64,000 nt of DNA. Source: Eutreptiella sp. 'Long Island Sound 2002' (lineage: Eukaryota > Euglenozoa > Euglenophyceae > Eutreptiales > Eutreptiaceae). The position numbers were made by a program, and so were the translations under genes. The stretch covers positions 40,673,228 to 40,737,227 of the forward strand of contig OZ038378.1 of NCBI GenBank assembly GCA_964036045.1. The letters are read 5' to 3'. Positions 1 to 12,300 of the stretch are shown piece after piece. How positions within the stretch are numbered: position 1 is the first letter of the stretch; the number at the start of each line of letters is the position of its first letter. The notes under the pieces are model-generated. The model was given only the letters and a program-made list of their open reading frames with translations. It was not told the DNA's origin and did not search any database.

Positions 1-1
1 T

Positions 2-3000
2 GACGTCCTGTCCCACGCCGAGATCGACGACGTCGTCAACTACATGCGGATGGGGATGCACGACCGTGTGGCAGCCAAGAAGAGGCGGGCCATGGTCACA
101 TCTCCGCATTGGTGGGATGACAAGATGTTGGTCGCCGGCAAGTACGAGAAGGACGAGTTCGTGGCGAGGGTTATGGATCACATCGCAGACCAATACGATG
201 GTCCGGTTGGGTCGGACCCACCAACATGGGATTTTCCAAGAGTGGGTGCCGATATCGACAGTCACCAGCCCGAGGCCGCAAATTTCCGAAGATTATCGGT
301 GGGAAGAGCTCCCCACGACGATGAAGACGGCATATCGGACGAGGAGAAGTTGGAATCGGACCCAGAAGAGGCCTATACCGCAGTGCGGTTGGTTGTATCT
401 ATACCGAAGCAAGCGGCTGAAGAGGCCCAGGAGAACCCGAAGGTCGCCGAGCTGAAGGAGAGGCTGATCAATGCCTATCCGCGGCTATTCAGTGGCGTCG
501 CCAACAAGAACCCTCCAGATCGTGGGAGATTTGGTACAGCGAAGATCAAGCTGAAGCCGAACCCGAAGATCTATCGTCATCGGGAGTACCAACCTCAGGG
601 CGATCGGGCCGAGGCCATGAAGAAGTTGTTTGCAGAGTTCATTGAGCGAGGATGGATCGAACCCTCCGACAGTGAGTGGGCCAGCCCAGCCTTCATCGTA
701 CCCAAGAAGGAGAAGGGCGAGTGGAGATTGGTGGTGGATTACAGGGGTTTGAACGAGCAAACCGAGCATGACTCGTACTCGCTTCCCCTGATCGACTCCA
801 TCCTCCAAAAACAACAGAAAAAGCGGATCTTCACGGTGTTGGACCTGAAACACGCTTATAACCAGATGCCGCTACACCCGGACTCCAGGCCCTGCACAGC
901 GATGTTGACGCCGCTGGGGCCCATGCAGTGGAAACCGGTGCCTATGGGCGCCAAGAATGGCAACGCCGCTTTCCAGCGCATGATGGAGGACCTACTCGGT
1001 CCTGTCCGGGACTGTGCCGATCTCTTCGTGAATGACATCATCATCGGGTCCGGCACGGAGAACATGACTGAGGACGAGCTCATCGACGCGCATGAGAAGG
1101 ATCTGCGCCGAGTGTTCAGCGAGTTGGACAAGCACAACATGGTGTGCAAACCCACCAAAGCCTCACTCTTCGTAAAGGAAGTGGAGTTCGCGGGTCACGG
1201 GGTTGGTCATGGGCAACGCCGTCCCATGCCTGGGAAGCTGGCGTCCCCGCACCACTGGGAAAAGCCCCAGACCATCAGCGAACTCCGATCCTTCATGGGG
1301 TTCTGCAACTACTATTCGGGCTATGTCCGAATGTATGCAGAATTGTCGGGGCCGCTGCACAAGATGCTGCAATCGGGCAAGTTCGATGGCCGGAAGGGGA
1401 GCAAGAAGAAGCTTGCCTGGACCCCTGAGGCCGAAGATGCGTTCAGCCGCCTGAAGGAGCGACTCCTGGGGCAGCTGGGACTATTCTTGGTGGACCCGGA
1501 CAAGGGATTCGTGCTACGGACGGACGCCTCGGACTATGCTGTAGGGGCAGTCCTCGAGCAGATCCGAGACGACGGGACTCATGTTCCCGTGGCGTTTTGG
1601 AGCAGGATCCTGGCCGAGGGCCAACGCCGAACATGGACCACGAGGGAGAAGGAGACATACGCCATTGTATGTGCGCTCAGGAAGTGGTCTGGCCACATCG
1701 GACTGCAGCCGGTGGTGGTTTGCACGGACCACCAGTCCCTCCAGAGCTGGCACAAGGAGCATGTCGACACCCCCTCAGGACCAGCGGCTAGGAGGGCCCG
1801 ATGGCACGAGACGTTCGCCAAGTTCGACCTCAGCGTCGTGTACGTCCCGGGGAAGGACAACACTGTGGCAGATTGCCTCAGTCGCTGGGCCTACCCCGCG
1901 GGCAAGGCGTGGATGGACATATCCAGCCATGGCGACGCCGAGGAGACCGAGGAGGCCAAGCGCATCATCGAGATGGAGAAGGCTATGGAGCAAGAGGGGG
2001 TCAAGTGCTTCGTGGTGATGGCAAACCGTACGGACCTGGCCAAGTTCCGGGGTGCCCGCGTCCAAGCTATTCGAGAGGAAACGCTCGAGCAGTGGATGGT
2101 GGCCCCTGTAGAGCTAGTCAGGTCGGTGCTCACAGAGGACTGGTCGGATGACTACGCGGCATCCGAGCACTGGAGCAAGTACTGGAATGCCGTGAGCGCC
2201 CCGTCGGACGACGAGTGGCCTGAGGGCTTGACCGAGGATGGGGACAATTTGTTCCTCAAGGACAAGCTGCTGGTGCCCGAGAACCGAGTGGAGGAGCTCA
2301 TTGACCACTGGCACAACGCCAAGCTCATGCACCCTGGCCGAGACAAGATGCAGCAGGACCTGGAGTGGCGCTTCATGTTCCCTCCGGGGTACTACGCCAT
2401 CCTGGATAGGTACTGCAGCGACTGTGCCGTGTGTCGGGCCACGAAGAGCCCCAACCACTCCACAGCGGGCAACCCGGTGTATACGGCTATACCGGAGGCC
2501 CCTATGCGGTCCGTGGCCATGGATGTATTCGCCATGCCTGAGGTCACCGTGGAAGGAGAGACCTACGACTGTGTCATCCTGGCGGTGGATAGGCACAGTG
2601 GGTATATCGTGGCGGTCCCTGGCAAGAAGTCCAAGAAGAAGGACAGGAAGGACAAGCATGGAGTGGGGCTGCAGGCCAAGACCGTCGCTAATGCCATGAT
2701 CAGGCATTGGCTGACGATTTTATATGTCCCGGCTGTCATCTGCAGCGATCGGGGCAGTCGATTCGTGGGGACGCGGTTCAAGACGATGTGTAAGCACATG
2801 GGGATTCGGCACGCCAAGCCCGTGGCATACCACAGCCGGTCAAATGGCCGGGCTGAGGTGGCCGGGCGGCAGATGTTCGAGAAGTTCCGCCAGCTGCACA
2901 TCGACGAACCGGGCCGGAATTGGTACAATTCGCTGTGGAGGGTACTCCAGGCGTATCATGACCTTCCGGGGCCCACTGGACTGTCGCCCCATCGCATCCT

Positions 3001-3667
3001 GTTCCTACGGGATCGAGTGTCACGCACTCTCCCGTGGTTGAACCATGGCAAAGTGGCCCGGGATGCGAACGCCATGATGGCTGAGGCGGACGACACGGCG
3101 GCCAAGGTGTGCAAGGCACTTCAGGACGAGCATGACAATAGGGCCAAGTACTTCAGGCAGGGAAAGGTCCAGAAGTATGCTCTCCAAGACACCGTGTGGG
3201 TGGAGCCGCACCACAAAGATGTCCTGTCCAGGCATCAGCAGGCGTCCTGGTATGTGCCGGGGGTAATCGTGCGGAAGGTCGGGCAGGATGTGTATGCGGT
3301 TCGTGTGGGGGACAACAAGATCCTGGACCGCGACCATACCCAGCTTCGTCCCCGAGCACCAGACCCCAGCGGACGTTCCGTCACCTTCGAGTTCACGGCC
3401 GGCGATGTGGACTCAGACGACGAGGGTGAGGACGACGACTTCACCGCCAAGAAGATCCTGGCGGACAAGCCGGACCCGGGGACGCCTGGGGGGAGGCTTT
3501 ATAAGGTCCGTTGGAAAGGATTCGCCACATCCAGGGACTCGTGGGAGCCTCCGAGCAGTTTTGTGCCGAGGTACACCACGGTCTGGATGGACTACCTGAA
3601 GAAAAAGAACATTTCTTTGGATGTCAAGGACGTGTTGGTCCATTCGGTGGCTGCAGTAGCACCGTAA
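2..3667 (+). CDS. pol: Pol polyprotein of copy A (RT-RNase H-integrase-chromodomain), 5'-truncated by window edge
   Basis: This retrotransposon polyprotein copies element RNA into DNA and integrates it. The frame is open from position 2 to the TAA at 3665-3667, about 1,221 codons. Seen in order: the end of the linker that follows protease; reverse transcriptase (about 590-1250), with the first catalytic Asp in the VLDLKH motif near 840; RNase H (about 1490-1890, TDASDYAVG); an integrase zinc finger of HHCC type (2300-2445); the DDE integrase core (D near 2520, D in CSDRGS near 2748, E in AEVAG near 2860); and a C-terminal chromodomain (about 3440-3590), which in this family is thought to steer integration to chromatin marks. 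The RT active-site box reads FVND, not the FVDD of copies B and C, because AAT replaces GAT at 1031-1033. This copy therefore probably has no working RT despite a fully open frame. Confidence 0.93.
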   Translation, partial: DVLSHAEIDDVVNYMRMGMHDRVAAKKRRAMVTSPHWWDDKMLVAGKYEKDEFVARVMDHIADQYDGPVGSDPPTWDFPRVGADIDSHQPEAANFRRLSVGRAPHDDEDGISDEEKLESDPEEAYTAVRLVVSIPKQAAEEAQENPKVAELKERLINAYPRLFSGVANKNPPDRGRFGTAKIKLKPNPKIYRHREYQPQGDRAEAMKKLFAEFIERGWIEPSDSEWASPAFIVPKKEKGEWRLVVDYRGLNEQTEHDSYSLPLIDSILQKQQKKRIFTVLDLKHAYNQMPLHPDSRPCTAMLTPLGPMQWKPVPMGAKNGNAAFQRMMEDLLGPVRDCADLFVNDIIIGSGTENMTEDELIDAHEKDLRRVFSELDKHNMVCKPTKASLFVKEVEFAGHGVGHGQRRPMPGKLASPHHWEKPQTISELRSFMGFCNYYSGYVRMYAELSGPLHKMLQSGKFDGRKGSKKKLAWTPEAEDAFSRLKERLLGQLGLFLVDPDKGFVLRTDASDYAVGAVLEQIRDDGTHVPVAFWSRILAEGQRRTWTTREKETYAIVCALRKWSGHIGLQPVVVCTDHQSLQSWHKEHVDTPSGPAARRARWHETFAKFDLSVVYVPGKDNTVADCLSRWAYPAGKAWMDISSHGDAEETEEAKRIIEMEKAMEQEGVKCFVVMANRTDLAKFRGARVQAIREETLEQWMVAPVELVRSVLTEDWSDDYAASEHWSKYWNAVSAPSDDEWPEGLTEDGDNLFLKDKLLVPENRVEELIDHWHNAKLMHPGRDKMQQDLEWRFMFPPGYYAILDRYCSDCAVCRATKSPNHSTAGNPVYTAIPEAPMRSVAMDVFAMPEVTVEGETYDCVILAVDRHSGYIVAVPGKKSKKKDRKDKHGVGLQAKTVANAMIRHWLTILYVPAVICSDRGSRFVGTRFKTMCKHMGIRHAKPVAYHSRSNGRAEVAGRQMFEKFRQLHIDEPGRNWYNSLWRVLQAYHDLPGPTGLSPHRILFLRDRVSRTLPWLNHGKVARDANAMMAEADDTAAKVCKALQDEHDNRAKYFRQGKVQKYALQDTVWVEPHHKDVLSRHQQASWYVPGVIVRKVGQDVYAVRVGDNKILDRDHTQLRPRAPDPSGRSVTFEFTAGDVDSDDEGEDDDFTAKKILADKPDPGTPGGRLYKVRWKGFATSRDSWEPPSSFVPRYTTVWMDYLKKKNISLDVKDVLVHSVAAVAP

Positions 3668-4066
3668 TGGATGCCCCTTGGCATTTTTGTTTGTTTCTGT
3701 GCTTGGGAGACGGGAGAGGGCGTTCATCCGGGGATTTTTGGGGCCTTGATTGGCCATCTACCCCCTTCACTCGATCTCCACACATATATATTTCATTGTG
3801 GTATACTTATTTAGGTCGACCGACGACGTTTTTCTATCTTTGATCCCCTTGGTCCATGTTGTAGATCAAGAGGAGACCCGATATGGCGTAGGGCACCGAT
3901 TATCAGTGTCCTCACCCCTCCCTTGGGGCGTGGGGGACGCCTACGACGTGTGTGGGGCCTCCATGTGTCCTTGGGACATGGGGGGGGGGGGGGTTGGAGC
4001 CCATTGGGGTCCTCACGTCCTCTCTTCAATGACTTCCGAGCGGTAGCAACGCTCTGAGAAGGGGGG
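3668..4066 (+). other. 3' untranslated region and polypurine tract of copy A
   Basis: No gene is seen in this 399-base stretch between the pol stop and the LTR. It contains a G-run near 3979-3992 and ends in the purine tract GAGAAGGGGGG (4056-4066), directly before the LTR's first bases TGAAGCC. That is the expected primer site for plus-strand DNA synthesis. The equivalent stretches are 32539-32931 in copy B and 45258-45650 in copy C. Confidence 0.85.
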
Positions 4067-6429
4067 TGAAGCCGGTTCGGACCCCCGTGGCCATCTTGGG
4101 GTCACTTGGGGTGTGTATCTATGTGCCGGCAAGCCGCCATTGGCTGATATCATACTCTCCCATCCACCTGACCTAACCCGATGCGATAGTGTGATAGGTT
4201 TGGCCATTCCGGCTATGAGCGGCCATATTCAGTACCGAGGCGCCGCCAGCGGAGATTTATATATCAGAATATCAGGAATCAACAGGGTTTTTTTATCATA
4301 ATGTTTCCGTAATTTTTCCGCCTTCCGTTCTGATTGCCAATGTATCGGCGACTGTCAGTTGGCTCGCGATTTTGCGGTACCCGATTGGTTAACTGTTATT
4401 TCCAGATATTTTGGCGGAAACTCCGATGAAGGGTCAGATTTCATCAGTAAACGGTTCGTTGCTTCCGCAATTTTCTAAATATGCACCCGAAATTTTATTC
4501 TGAATTTTTCGCGATGTCGAAATCGGATTTTCGACTTCGACATCGCCGCACTTGATTTGGTCTTCTTCGAGTGGTCATACTCTTTTCCCTATGCCCGAAT
4601 CAGGTTTCCCTTACATTTGCCACCCATTTGACTTGAAGATATAAGGGAAACAAAAGTGATTCGTGAGGCCACTTTGAAGAAGCATATCTCCGGCTCATGG
4701 CGAGGAATATCAATATCGAGAATTGGGTTGGAACCGCCTTGGTCTCAAGTTAATTTAGGAAGCATTAACCGCCTTTGTTGTGTACACATGCCCGGTATAA
4801 CAAGGGATAATGGCCAAGAGGGTAGAAAGTGATGTATAACTCTTGGACCGTGCAACCGAATATTTTCATACAACTTTCGAGTGTACCGCATGAGTGTTGG
4901 GGTTGCATAGTAACTTTCCTTGGGTTCTCACGTATTTTTAACGTGAAGTTATGTCCATGGAGGGGCATGGCATACCATGGTGGGAGCCACTTTTGAGGGT
5001 ATGTGTTATATGCATGGTATATGTCTTGATATGCTCACGTCCATGTTATATATCTTCGTGTGGCCGAAGAGATGGGGAGCCACACGTGACAAGGGCCTTG
5101 CCAATGTCCCAATTGTGGAATTCAAAGCGCTAGACTAAGTCTACCGCGTATGTATTGCTCATGGTATGTTTGGCAAAGAGATCCATGAGTGCACTCCCAC
5201 TTTCATGGGGCATGTAGATATGGGTGGCGAAGGTATCTCCATGCACCCGATTGGGGATCCAAGTGGGGGAATTGTTCGTAAATGGTCTCAATTATTTGTG
5301 TATTGAACCATGAGCGGATGTCATGGGTGAGCATAGAGATATACTATCATGACAACTTTGTATTTGGACATATTTTCATGTTTTTGACCTCAATTTATGC
5401 TCATTTTTGTATTTTATGTGCTCAACTGGTCGGCTAACAGTAAAGTGCCTAGAGATCCGTGAACTATGGTATGTTGCTTATAAGTTAGCATATGCTTCGG
5501 TGTTGTACCTCACCATATGCCGGATCACGTGGTCACTTTGGCTTGGAACATGAGGCCTCACAAAATTAGGTCTCAAATTCATGAGTTGACTTGTGAAGCA
5601 TGTCATGTACATAACCAGAGGGGTTTCAAAGCCAATGATGGGATATTCTTGGGCATGATTTTTTGGCCTATATCACCCTTGTATATTACTATCCGGTTTG
5701 ACACATGCATGGAGCATTTGAATATTTGCCGTATGCATTTTTGAGTATATAATTGACTTTTGGGCATAATGGTGTGATTTGCCTGATTTTGCCAGGTTGG
5801 GAGGTCATCATCATGGGGCAGTTCTCCAAGCCCAATCGACTCCAAGCCCAACCAAGGTTATGTCAGGGTAGGGCATGGTCCTGAGTGCCACTCTAGGCCA
5901 TGACACGCCACCTCCCCTATTGGGCTAGGATTTAGAGGCTTGGTGGTGAACACATTTTTGGGGTTTGTGTAGTGACTTTTGACACATGGCATTCAGCCAT
6001 CTCATTTGACCCATTTCAGGGCAATATGTTGGTGAGTCAAGGGAAGCTCTTGAGTCCAGGGAATGAGGGGTTTATGGCTGTGAATGTGTATGTTTACCTC
6101 TTTCCCCAACTTTGCTTTATTTGTGTTCATATGCCAATTTCAGGGCTTTCTTCCTTGGTGCAATTCTTGTACATGCCTGCCACCGTGGGACGACCGGTGT
6201 GCTGAACGGAAGCCCGCATCGTGGATTGGATTGTGAATCAGGTTATTGCTGCGTTTGTGGGATCTGATTGCTGTTCAGGGTTGAAGGAGGATTGTAATTT
6301 CTATTTTCTATTATTGTGGATTTTGGACCCCCGAATTTGAGGAATGCAATCACTGATCAGGAGTAAATCAGCAGGGGTTACAGGCGGAAGGGGCACAGCG
6401 GGGGCCGGTCCTGGTAGGGACCTTCTTTA
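4067..6429 (+). repeat. 3' LTR of copy A (2,363 bp)
   Basis: The repeat starts TGAAGCC right after the polypurine tract and ends CTTCTTTA, the same ends as the LTRs of B, C and D. A TATA-like box TTTATATATC lies at 4256-4265. A perfect 10-bp inverted repeat (CGATGTCGAA at 4512-4521, TTCGACATCG at 4536-4545) surrounds a 14-base loop. The last ~85 bases contain the ATG and N-terminal codons of gag, as in the other LTRs. By eye this LTR is a mosaic: its ends resemble B and C, while about 5400-5870 resembles the more distant copy D. Confidence 0.92.
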
Positions 6430-9132
6430 ACATGAACTCCGAAAAGATCAAGGTCATTTGAGGTTGGCCTCGACCAACTACGGTTCATGAAGTTCGACAT
6501 TTCATTGGATTGTGTGGATTTTACCAGCAGTTTGTCGAAGGGTTCCAAGCTGTCGCAGCCCCTCTGACCGCAATGTTTAAGGCAGACTTCGAGTGGGAAT
6601 GGACAGCCGTCCATCAAGCTTCTTTCGACAAGCTGAAGCAGGCGATGATCAATGAGACACATCTCAGTGCTATCAACCCCCAACAGCCGTATAACGTGTA
6701 CACAGACGCTTCGAAAGACTGCGTGGGTGCTGCGCTAGCGCAACGATGTGTGCATGGAAGGTACAAGGGACATCTTCGACCTATTGCCTTCATGTCGCGG
6801 AAACTGCAACCTGCCGAGACTCTATACCCGATTCGAGAACAGGAGCTCCTGGCCATCGTATTAGCCTTGAAACAGTGGTTTCACCTACTTCGAGGACCGC
6901 AGCAGGTGCACGTGCACACTGACCACGAAAGTCTTCGATATCTCAAGACAGGTCCTCGACCGCTGACACCAGGACAAGCACGATGGTCCCCATTCCTCGA
7001 AGAATACAACCTGACGTTGTGGTACGTACCGGGCTTCGAGAATCCCGCGGCGGACACCTGCTCCCATCTGACTTCGCAACAGTTGATGGACATTGAGAAT
7101 GCCACACATACACGGGCTTTCGTAATTCCCCTGGTCGAGAGTTGGGCTTCACCGGAAGGAGAACCTGTCGATGAGTTCCTACATGTACTGGAAGACTCAT
7201 TCTCACACGACAAGGTGTGGCCCCAGCCGTACGACCACCTGTACGTTTCGCTTCGAAGCGGACGCTCCGTGGGGAAGGAACCTGAGGCTGACGAACATGC
7301 GGAACCAGCCCTCCAATTCGACACTGAGCCCACCGTTGAACCAGAGGACCTGGAGCCGCTACCATCAGACGCGACAACTGTCGAGCCGGAGGACCTGGAG
7401 CTGGAGCCAGTACCATCGGTCGAGATCATGGCTGAGGATTGACACCAACCAGACATGCATCTCGATGATGCAGGCAACGAGCCAGACATGCCTGCCGACA
7501 CCGACGACCTTCCCGATGTAAGCATGGACCGCCCTCTTCGAGTCACCTTTGGCAATGAACTTTGATATGCTCCGACCATGGCGGAACTGATTCGCTGTCG
7601 ACGTCACCGTGACGGCACGTTACAATCAGTTCCCTTGCCTAGAGGTTTGGCCAAACACGCCGTACCCATCGAGTCTTAAAGGTACACACCGCCGAGTACA
7701 TCGACATTATCAGTGCAAGGACTTGACTTCGACAGCTGTGTGGGCAGCAGCCTATTGAGAAGACCCACCTCTGAAGCACATCTACGAAGTCGCGGTTCAA
7801 AGCCCTGCGGCACGACACCAACTCCGCGATGCCAAGTTGTCCTTCGATGATGGCAAATTCTTCCATTTGTCGACGATGGGCAAGCGTGTGCTTGTCCCTC
7901 AAACACTCGTGACCTTGATTGTGGCTATGTATCACGAGTCGGAGTTCTATGGCCATTCGGGTGTACTTCGAACCATGGCACTGATCAAGCGCGACTATGT
8001 TTGTTCGCACTTTCGACATTACGTCGACGGATACATCCTAAGTTGTGATGTGTGTCAAGCGGCAAAATCAAGGCGAGTCGACACCGCCAGAGTGCTCAGA
8101 CCATTACCGGTGCCCGACACCAAATGGCACAGTGTGTCCATCGATTGGGCTTCAGGATTGCCGCCGACCACAAGGGGCCATGACGCCATCATGACTGTGG
8201 TCGACAGATTCTCCAAGCGTGGAATGTTCATCCCTTGTCGCAAGGATATGACAGCCGACGACCTTATCTATGTGTTCCTGGGTGAAGTGGTTCGACTGAA
8301 AGGATGCCCTCGACAAATTGTTTCCGATCGAGACAAGTTGTTCGAGTCCCAAGCGTGGAAGCAGTTGGCTCAGCATTTCAAGATCGAAATGCACCAAACG
8401 GTAGCCAACCGTCCTCGAGGCAATGGCCTGGCGGAGCGCAGCAACCAGTCGATCCTTCAGCGCCTGCGTACACACAGCATCTTTGGTAACAACGAGTGGG
8501 ATGTCGACCTACTGTTCGCCGAGATTCAGTTTAACAACCTGACATCCAATAGCCTTTGGCTATCCCCGTTCGAGATAGATGAAGGACGAACACCCCATTT
8601 TCCATTGGATTTTTTCCGAATGACTTCTCGTGCACATGAGCCATCGACCGTGAATGATTACATGCAACGAGCGGAACGTACCTTCGATTCTGTGCGTGCA
8701 AGTCTTGCCAAGTAACGTCGACGCCAGATGCATGTGGTCCTGCAAATGGACCGACACGTTGGAGTGCCTGAAGTGGGTGAACGATGGTGGGTGTTGGTAC
8801 CGGAATATCGACATAAAGGGACACTCGATGTTGTCTGGTGCGGCCCTTACAAAGCTCTCGAGGTACTGAACAAGGGCGAGAATGTTAAACCTGACATCCC
8901 TGCCCCCTTCGATGGGTTTTGAGTTTTTAATCGAGAGAGCATAAAGCCGTACATCCATCAAGAGGGACAGCCACTGTGGGAGTTCCCGATGCCCCCTGTC
9001 AAAACTGGAGAATCTCCTCGACTTGTCAAGATCCTGGCTAGACGTCGAGTGGGATCCAGAAAGCGCCGCACGTTCCTGTACCGTTGTGAATGGGATGACG
9101 ACACATGGTCTTGGGGTCAAGCAAAGCTCTAG
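6430..9132 (+). pseudogene. pol: Decayed pol of element E (RT end, RNase H, integrase, chromodomain)
   Basis: This is the remnant of a Ty3/Gypsy polyprotein. It begins within the RT-RNase H connection (GFYQQF near 6515, a hallmark of this junction) with a TGA around 6450. RNase H follows (VYTDASKD near 6697, through about 7070). The frame stops at 7440-7442 and is scrambled to about 7780. The integrase block is open at 7837-8715, with an HHCC zinc finger (about 7930-8065) and catalytic residues in SIDWASG (near 8140), VSDRDKLF (near 8320) and NGLAERSNQ (near 8425). A TAA at 8713-8715 interrupts the frame before the GPY/F motif (WCGPYKALEV near 8840). After a further stop at 8920-8922, a shortened chromodomain-like end finishes at TAG 9130-9132. 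At least four stops make it non-functional. Confidence 0.88.
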
Positions 9133-9327
9133 AGGAGGATCCTGTGTACCTTTAATTTCTTCGACTCCACCCTGAGTAACCTTACTCTTCTCTGCAGCGT
9201 GGTTTTTCGAAAAACTCATGTGAGTTTCCGGGTCGACCGCCAGAGCCTCCGCCTACGGTACTACATCCCGGACGCCCTGAACTTCCTCTGGGCCTCCACC
9301 TCCTCGAGCATGACCGTTGAATGTCAT

Positions 9328-12300
9328 CGATGTTGACGCCATCAATGACAACGATGGTGCCAAGGCCCCAGCGACGTCGACTTCAGCTCGCCGCTGTTGG
9401 TAGGTAGCGTCAGCGCCAACTCCACCGAGTCGACCTCTCCATCCATTCGAAGCCCGGAACTACAGTCAGTCGGCATATGCTGGGAGCGCGAAAGGAAAAG
9501 GAGGCCCCTCGTCGAAAGGAGGCAAGGGAGGTGTGCGCTCTCACGAGGAATTTGCAGGAATAGCACCGAGTGGGTGAGTCGTCACATCAGGAGCCACAAC
9601 AGGCTTGAAAGTGCTCGAGCGAGCCCTGGCCGGCTGGCCTGTTCCGGATTCGACCAAGGGAGGGACCCCAGCCCGCATGCACCCGAAACTCTGCAAGCTG
9701 AATGGGCCCCCGCCCCCGGTCGATGCAGAATACTATCGAGGACAGTGCTCGAGTTTCGCAAAGGGTGGTACCCACTCCCATTCCTCGAATGAATGGGCTC
9801 ATGAAGAATGGTTCGATTCTGATGAAGATCTCGCTTGCTACACGGGATACAACGACTGATCCCCGTTCCTCTGTTCAGCGCCCGGATGGGTCGACAGTTC
9901 TTGGACATCGAGGCCGAACACCTGGACATCAAGGCCATCCAGGGACGGACCGTCGTGGGGACCGAATACCGGAGAGCCGAATACCTCCAGCTATAACAAC
10001 AACGATAACGCTGCCCCCAACGACTGGGTCGACAGATCCTGGCAGTCGAGTGCCCCGAGGACGCAAGCTTCTACTCGAACGAACCAGTCCGACTCCTGCT
10101 ACTACAATGACGACGATGAACCCTACCCACTCGACGCCTGGTCCGACGACGAGGAGGATTATGCGTACGACGCCACACAAAGTTGGTGGACACCACCGCC
10201 CAGTTACAATACTGTGCCGAGGCCAGAACCGCTGGGGCAGCCCTATAACATGCGGCAATACAACCATGAAATCGAGACCGTCGATCAACTCCGACACTTA
10301 GGTAGGTTCCGAATGAAACCACCCTATCGATCTGGGACGCACGAGGACGATCCAATGAAATCAGAATACACCAAGCTCGAACCATCGGTACTCACTATTG
10401 CGTCGAGCGCCATGGCTGGCCAACGAGCAAAACACGTATTCCTGAACGAACGCCATGCCGCAGTTGTGACGAAGACGAATGCCACTATCACCGATTTAGG
10501 CAAGACCATCAACATCGACAGTTGGGGTCGAACCGCACCGTTCCCTTACGACATGATGCGAAGCGCACCTGACACATCTTTCGAAGAGCGTGGGAATGCC
10601 GGTGGCAAGCCGAGCTACCAGTGGTATACAAAGATCGAAGTGGCTTGCCAGAACTTTCGAAAGGCCCTCGTCAACTGGCGGCAATGCGACAAAGAGCTCC
10701 ATTGGGGATTCCGACAAAATGTCTCCAAATATGACCTGCCGAATCAAATTGCTCCACTCAACGGCATGCATCGAGAGATCTGAGGGATCGACGACCTGAT
10801 GCACGTTGCCGATGGAATCCACCTGATCTTCAGGTACCAACGCCTCTGCACCGAGGACAAGATTAAACGAGTAGCACTCGTTGCCGTTTCGATCCCTGGA
10901 GTTATTCGCGATCTCCAGAAGGTTTGCTAGACGAACGACTGGCTCTTCGAGGATCGAGCCCCCTTTCTCGCGTACAAAGTCGATTTGCTTCTTCGCCAAC
11001 ACCAACTGCGAGGTCTGCGAGGCACCTCTCGACTTGGGTACAAACGATATGGGTGCGCTCCACATTGAACACACGACCTTGTAGTCCAGCTCCAGGAGTA
11101 CTTTCGACTTGGAGAACAGACCGAACCCTATGCGTACAACGCCGTCGCACCAGGTGCCCCCATCGACCTTGTCCAGCTGGCGACGATTCACCAGACTGGA
11201 CCTGGACGACTCGGATACCACGACTTCGATAAGGCAATCTGACGAGTAGCTGGCCTTCACTCGACCAGTGAGGAGTATGTCAACCTCTTTCCTTTCGTAG
11301 ACGCCGCCGATTTGGTTCGACGCACGGGTACCTCGAAATACCTCATGTCCCCCTTCGAAGCCGGATACGAAGGTGGACAACGTTAGCGTAGAGCGGTCAA
11401 GTTCCGAAGGGATGTCTATGCTGATGAACGGGAGGAGATCGAGTCTACCGACTCGCCTGCGAGTGACCCGTTCCACCCGGACCCCGTCGACCACCGGTTT
11501 TTGCCGGCAGAGTCGAACGTCTATCAGCACCACTTCGACATCCCGTTGTTCAAGTACCTCACGCCGATCCATGATGACTTCAAGGCTGCCCATCGACACA
11601 AGGTCAGCTGCCGAGACCAAGTCCTCGAAGCGGTCATTGTCGACACGGCTTCAAGCCTTGTGACTGCAGAAGTAGTTCGATTCGCTCTGCAAAGTTCTCT
11701 CGCTGATGGTCAGTATGTACATCAACACCTCGGTCGACTCCAAGAAGAAGGTTCTCCAACCGACACGCTTGAGGTCGTTGACCGATATGCCCTCGGCCCT
11801 GAAGTTGATGACGTCAGTGCCATCATTGTTGTTCGACAAGTTTCGATTGCTGACACGCCATGGTGGCGAGTCGATACGCAAACTGGTCAGTTCTACCACA
11901 GCATGGCCGCTGGTACTGGTTCGAAGGAAACCTATCGATGGTCCATTGGTCGACATGACGCGTTCTCCTTCGAAGTCACCAATCGGGCGGATTTGTGGAG
12001 CGAGGACGCTTGGAAACAGTCGAACCTTTTGGATTTCTATTCGACCAAGGCACAAACATTGGGACCTGGACAATTTTGAGCGCTTGCCCGTGAGGATGTC
12101 TTCGTATTCCAGTACAAGTGCCCTGTCGACGGCCGACCTGGTGATCCCAACCTTCGATTGCTAAACCATCGGTCTGGTATCCTGATTCAGAAGCGTGCCC
12201 TGGAAAGTGACATTCGTCGGCCCTACACGGGTCATGACACCTTCAAGTTCATGGCTGGCGTCGAGACACTGAAGGAATTGCACGAAGTGTGTGGACTCCA

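Larger units (their letters stand above)
1..6429 (+). mobile_element. Family-I Ty3/Gypsy chromovirus, copy A (3' part)
   Basis: This is the 3' part of a long-terminal-repeat retrotransposon that enters from outside the left edge. It contains most of pol (2-3667), a 3' untranslated stretch with a polypurine tract (4056-4066) and a complete 3' LTR (4067-6429). The pol sequence is nearly identical to copies B (22091-35287) and C (42892-57991). The base after the LTR starts a different Ty3 element (E) in the middle of its RT/RNase H coding region, so A is nested in E. By analogy with B and C, which make 4-bp target duplications, the duplicated target here should be ACAT (6430-6433), repeated just before the unseen 5' LTR. 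Confidence 0.93.
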
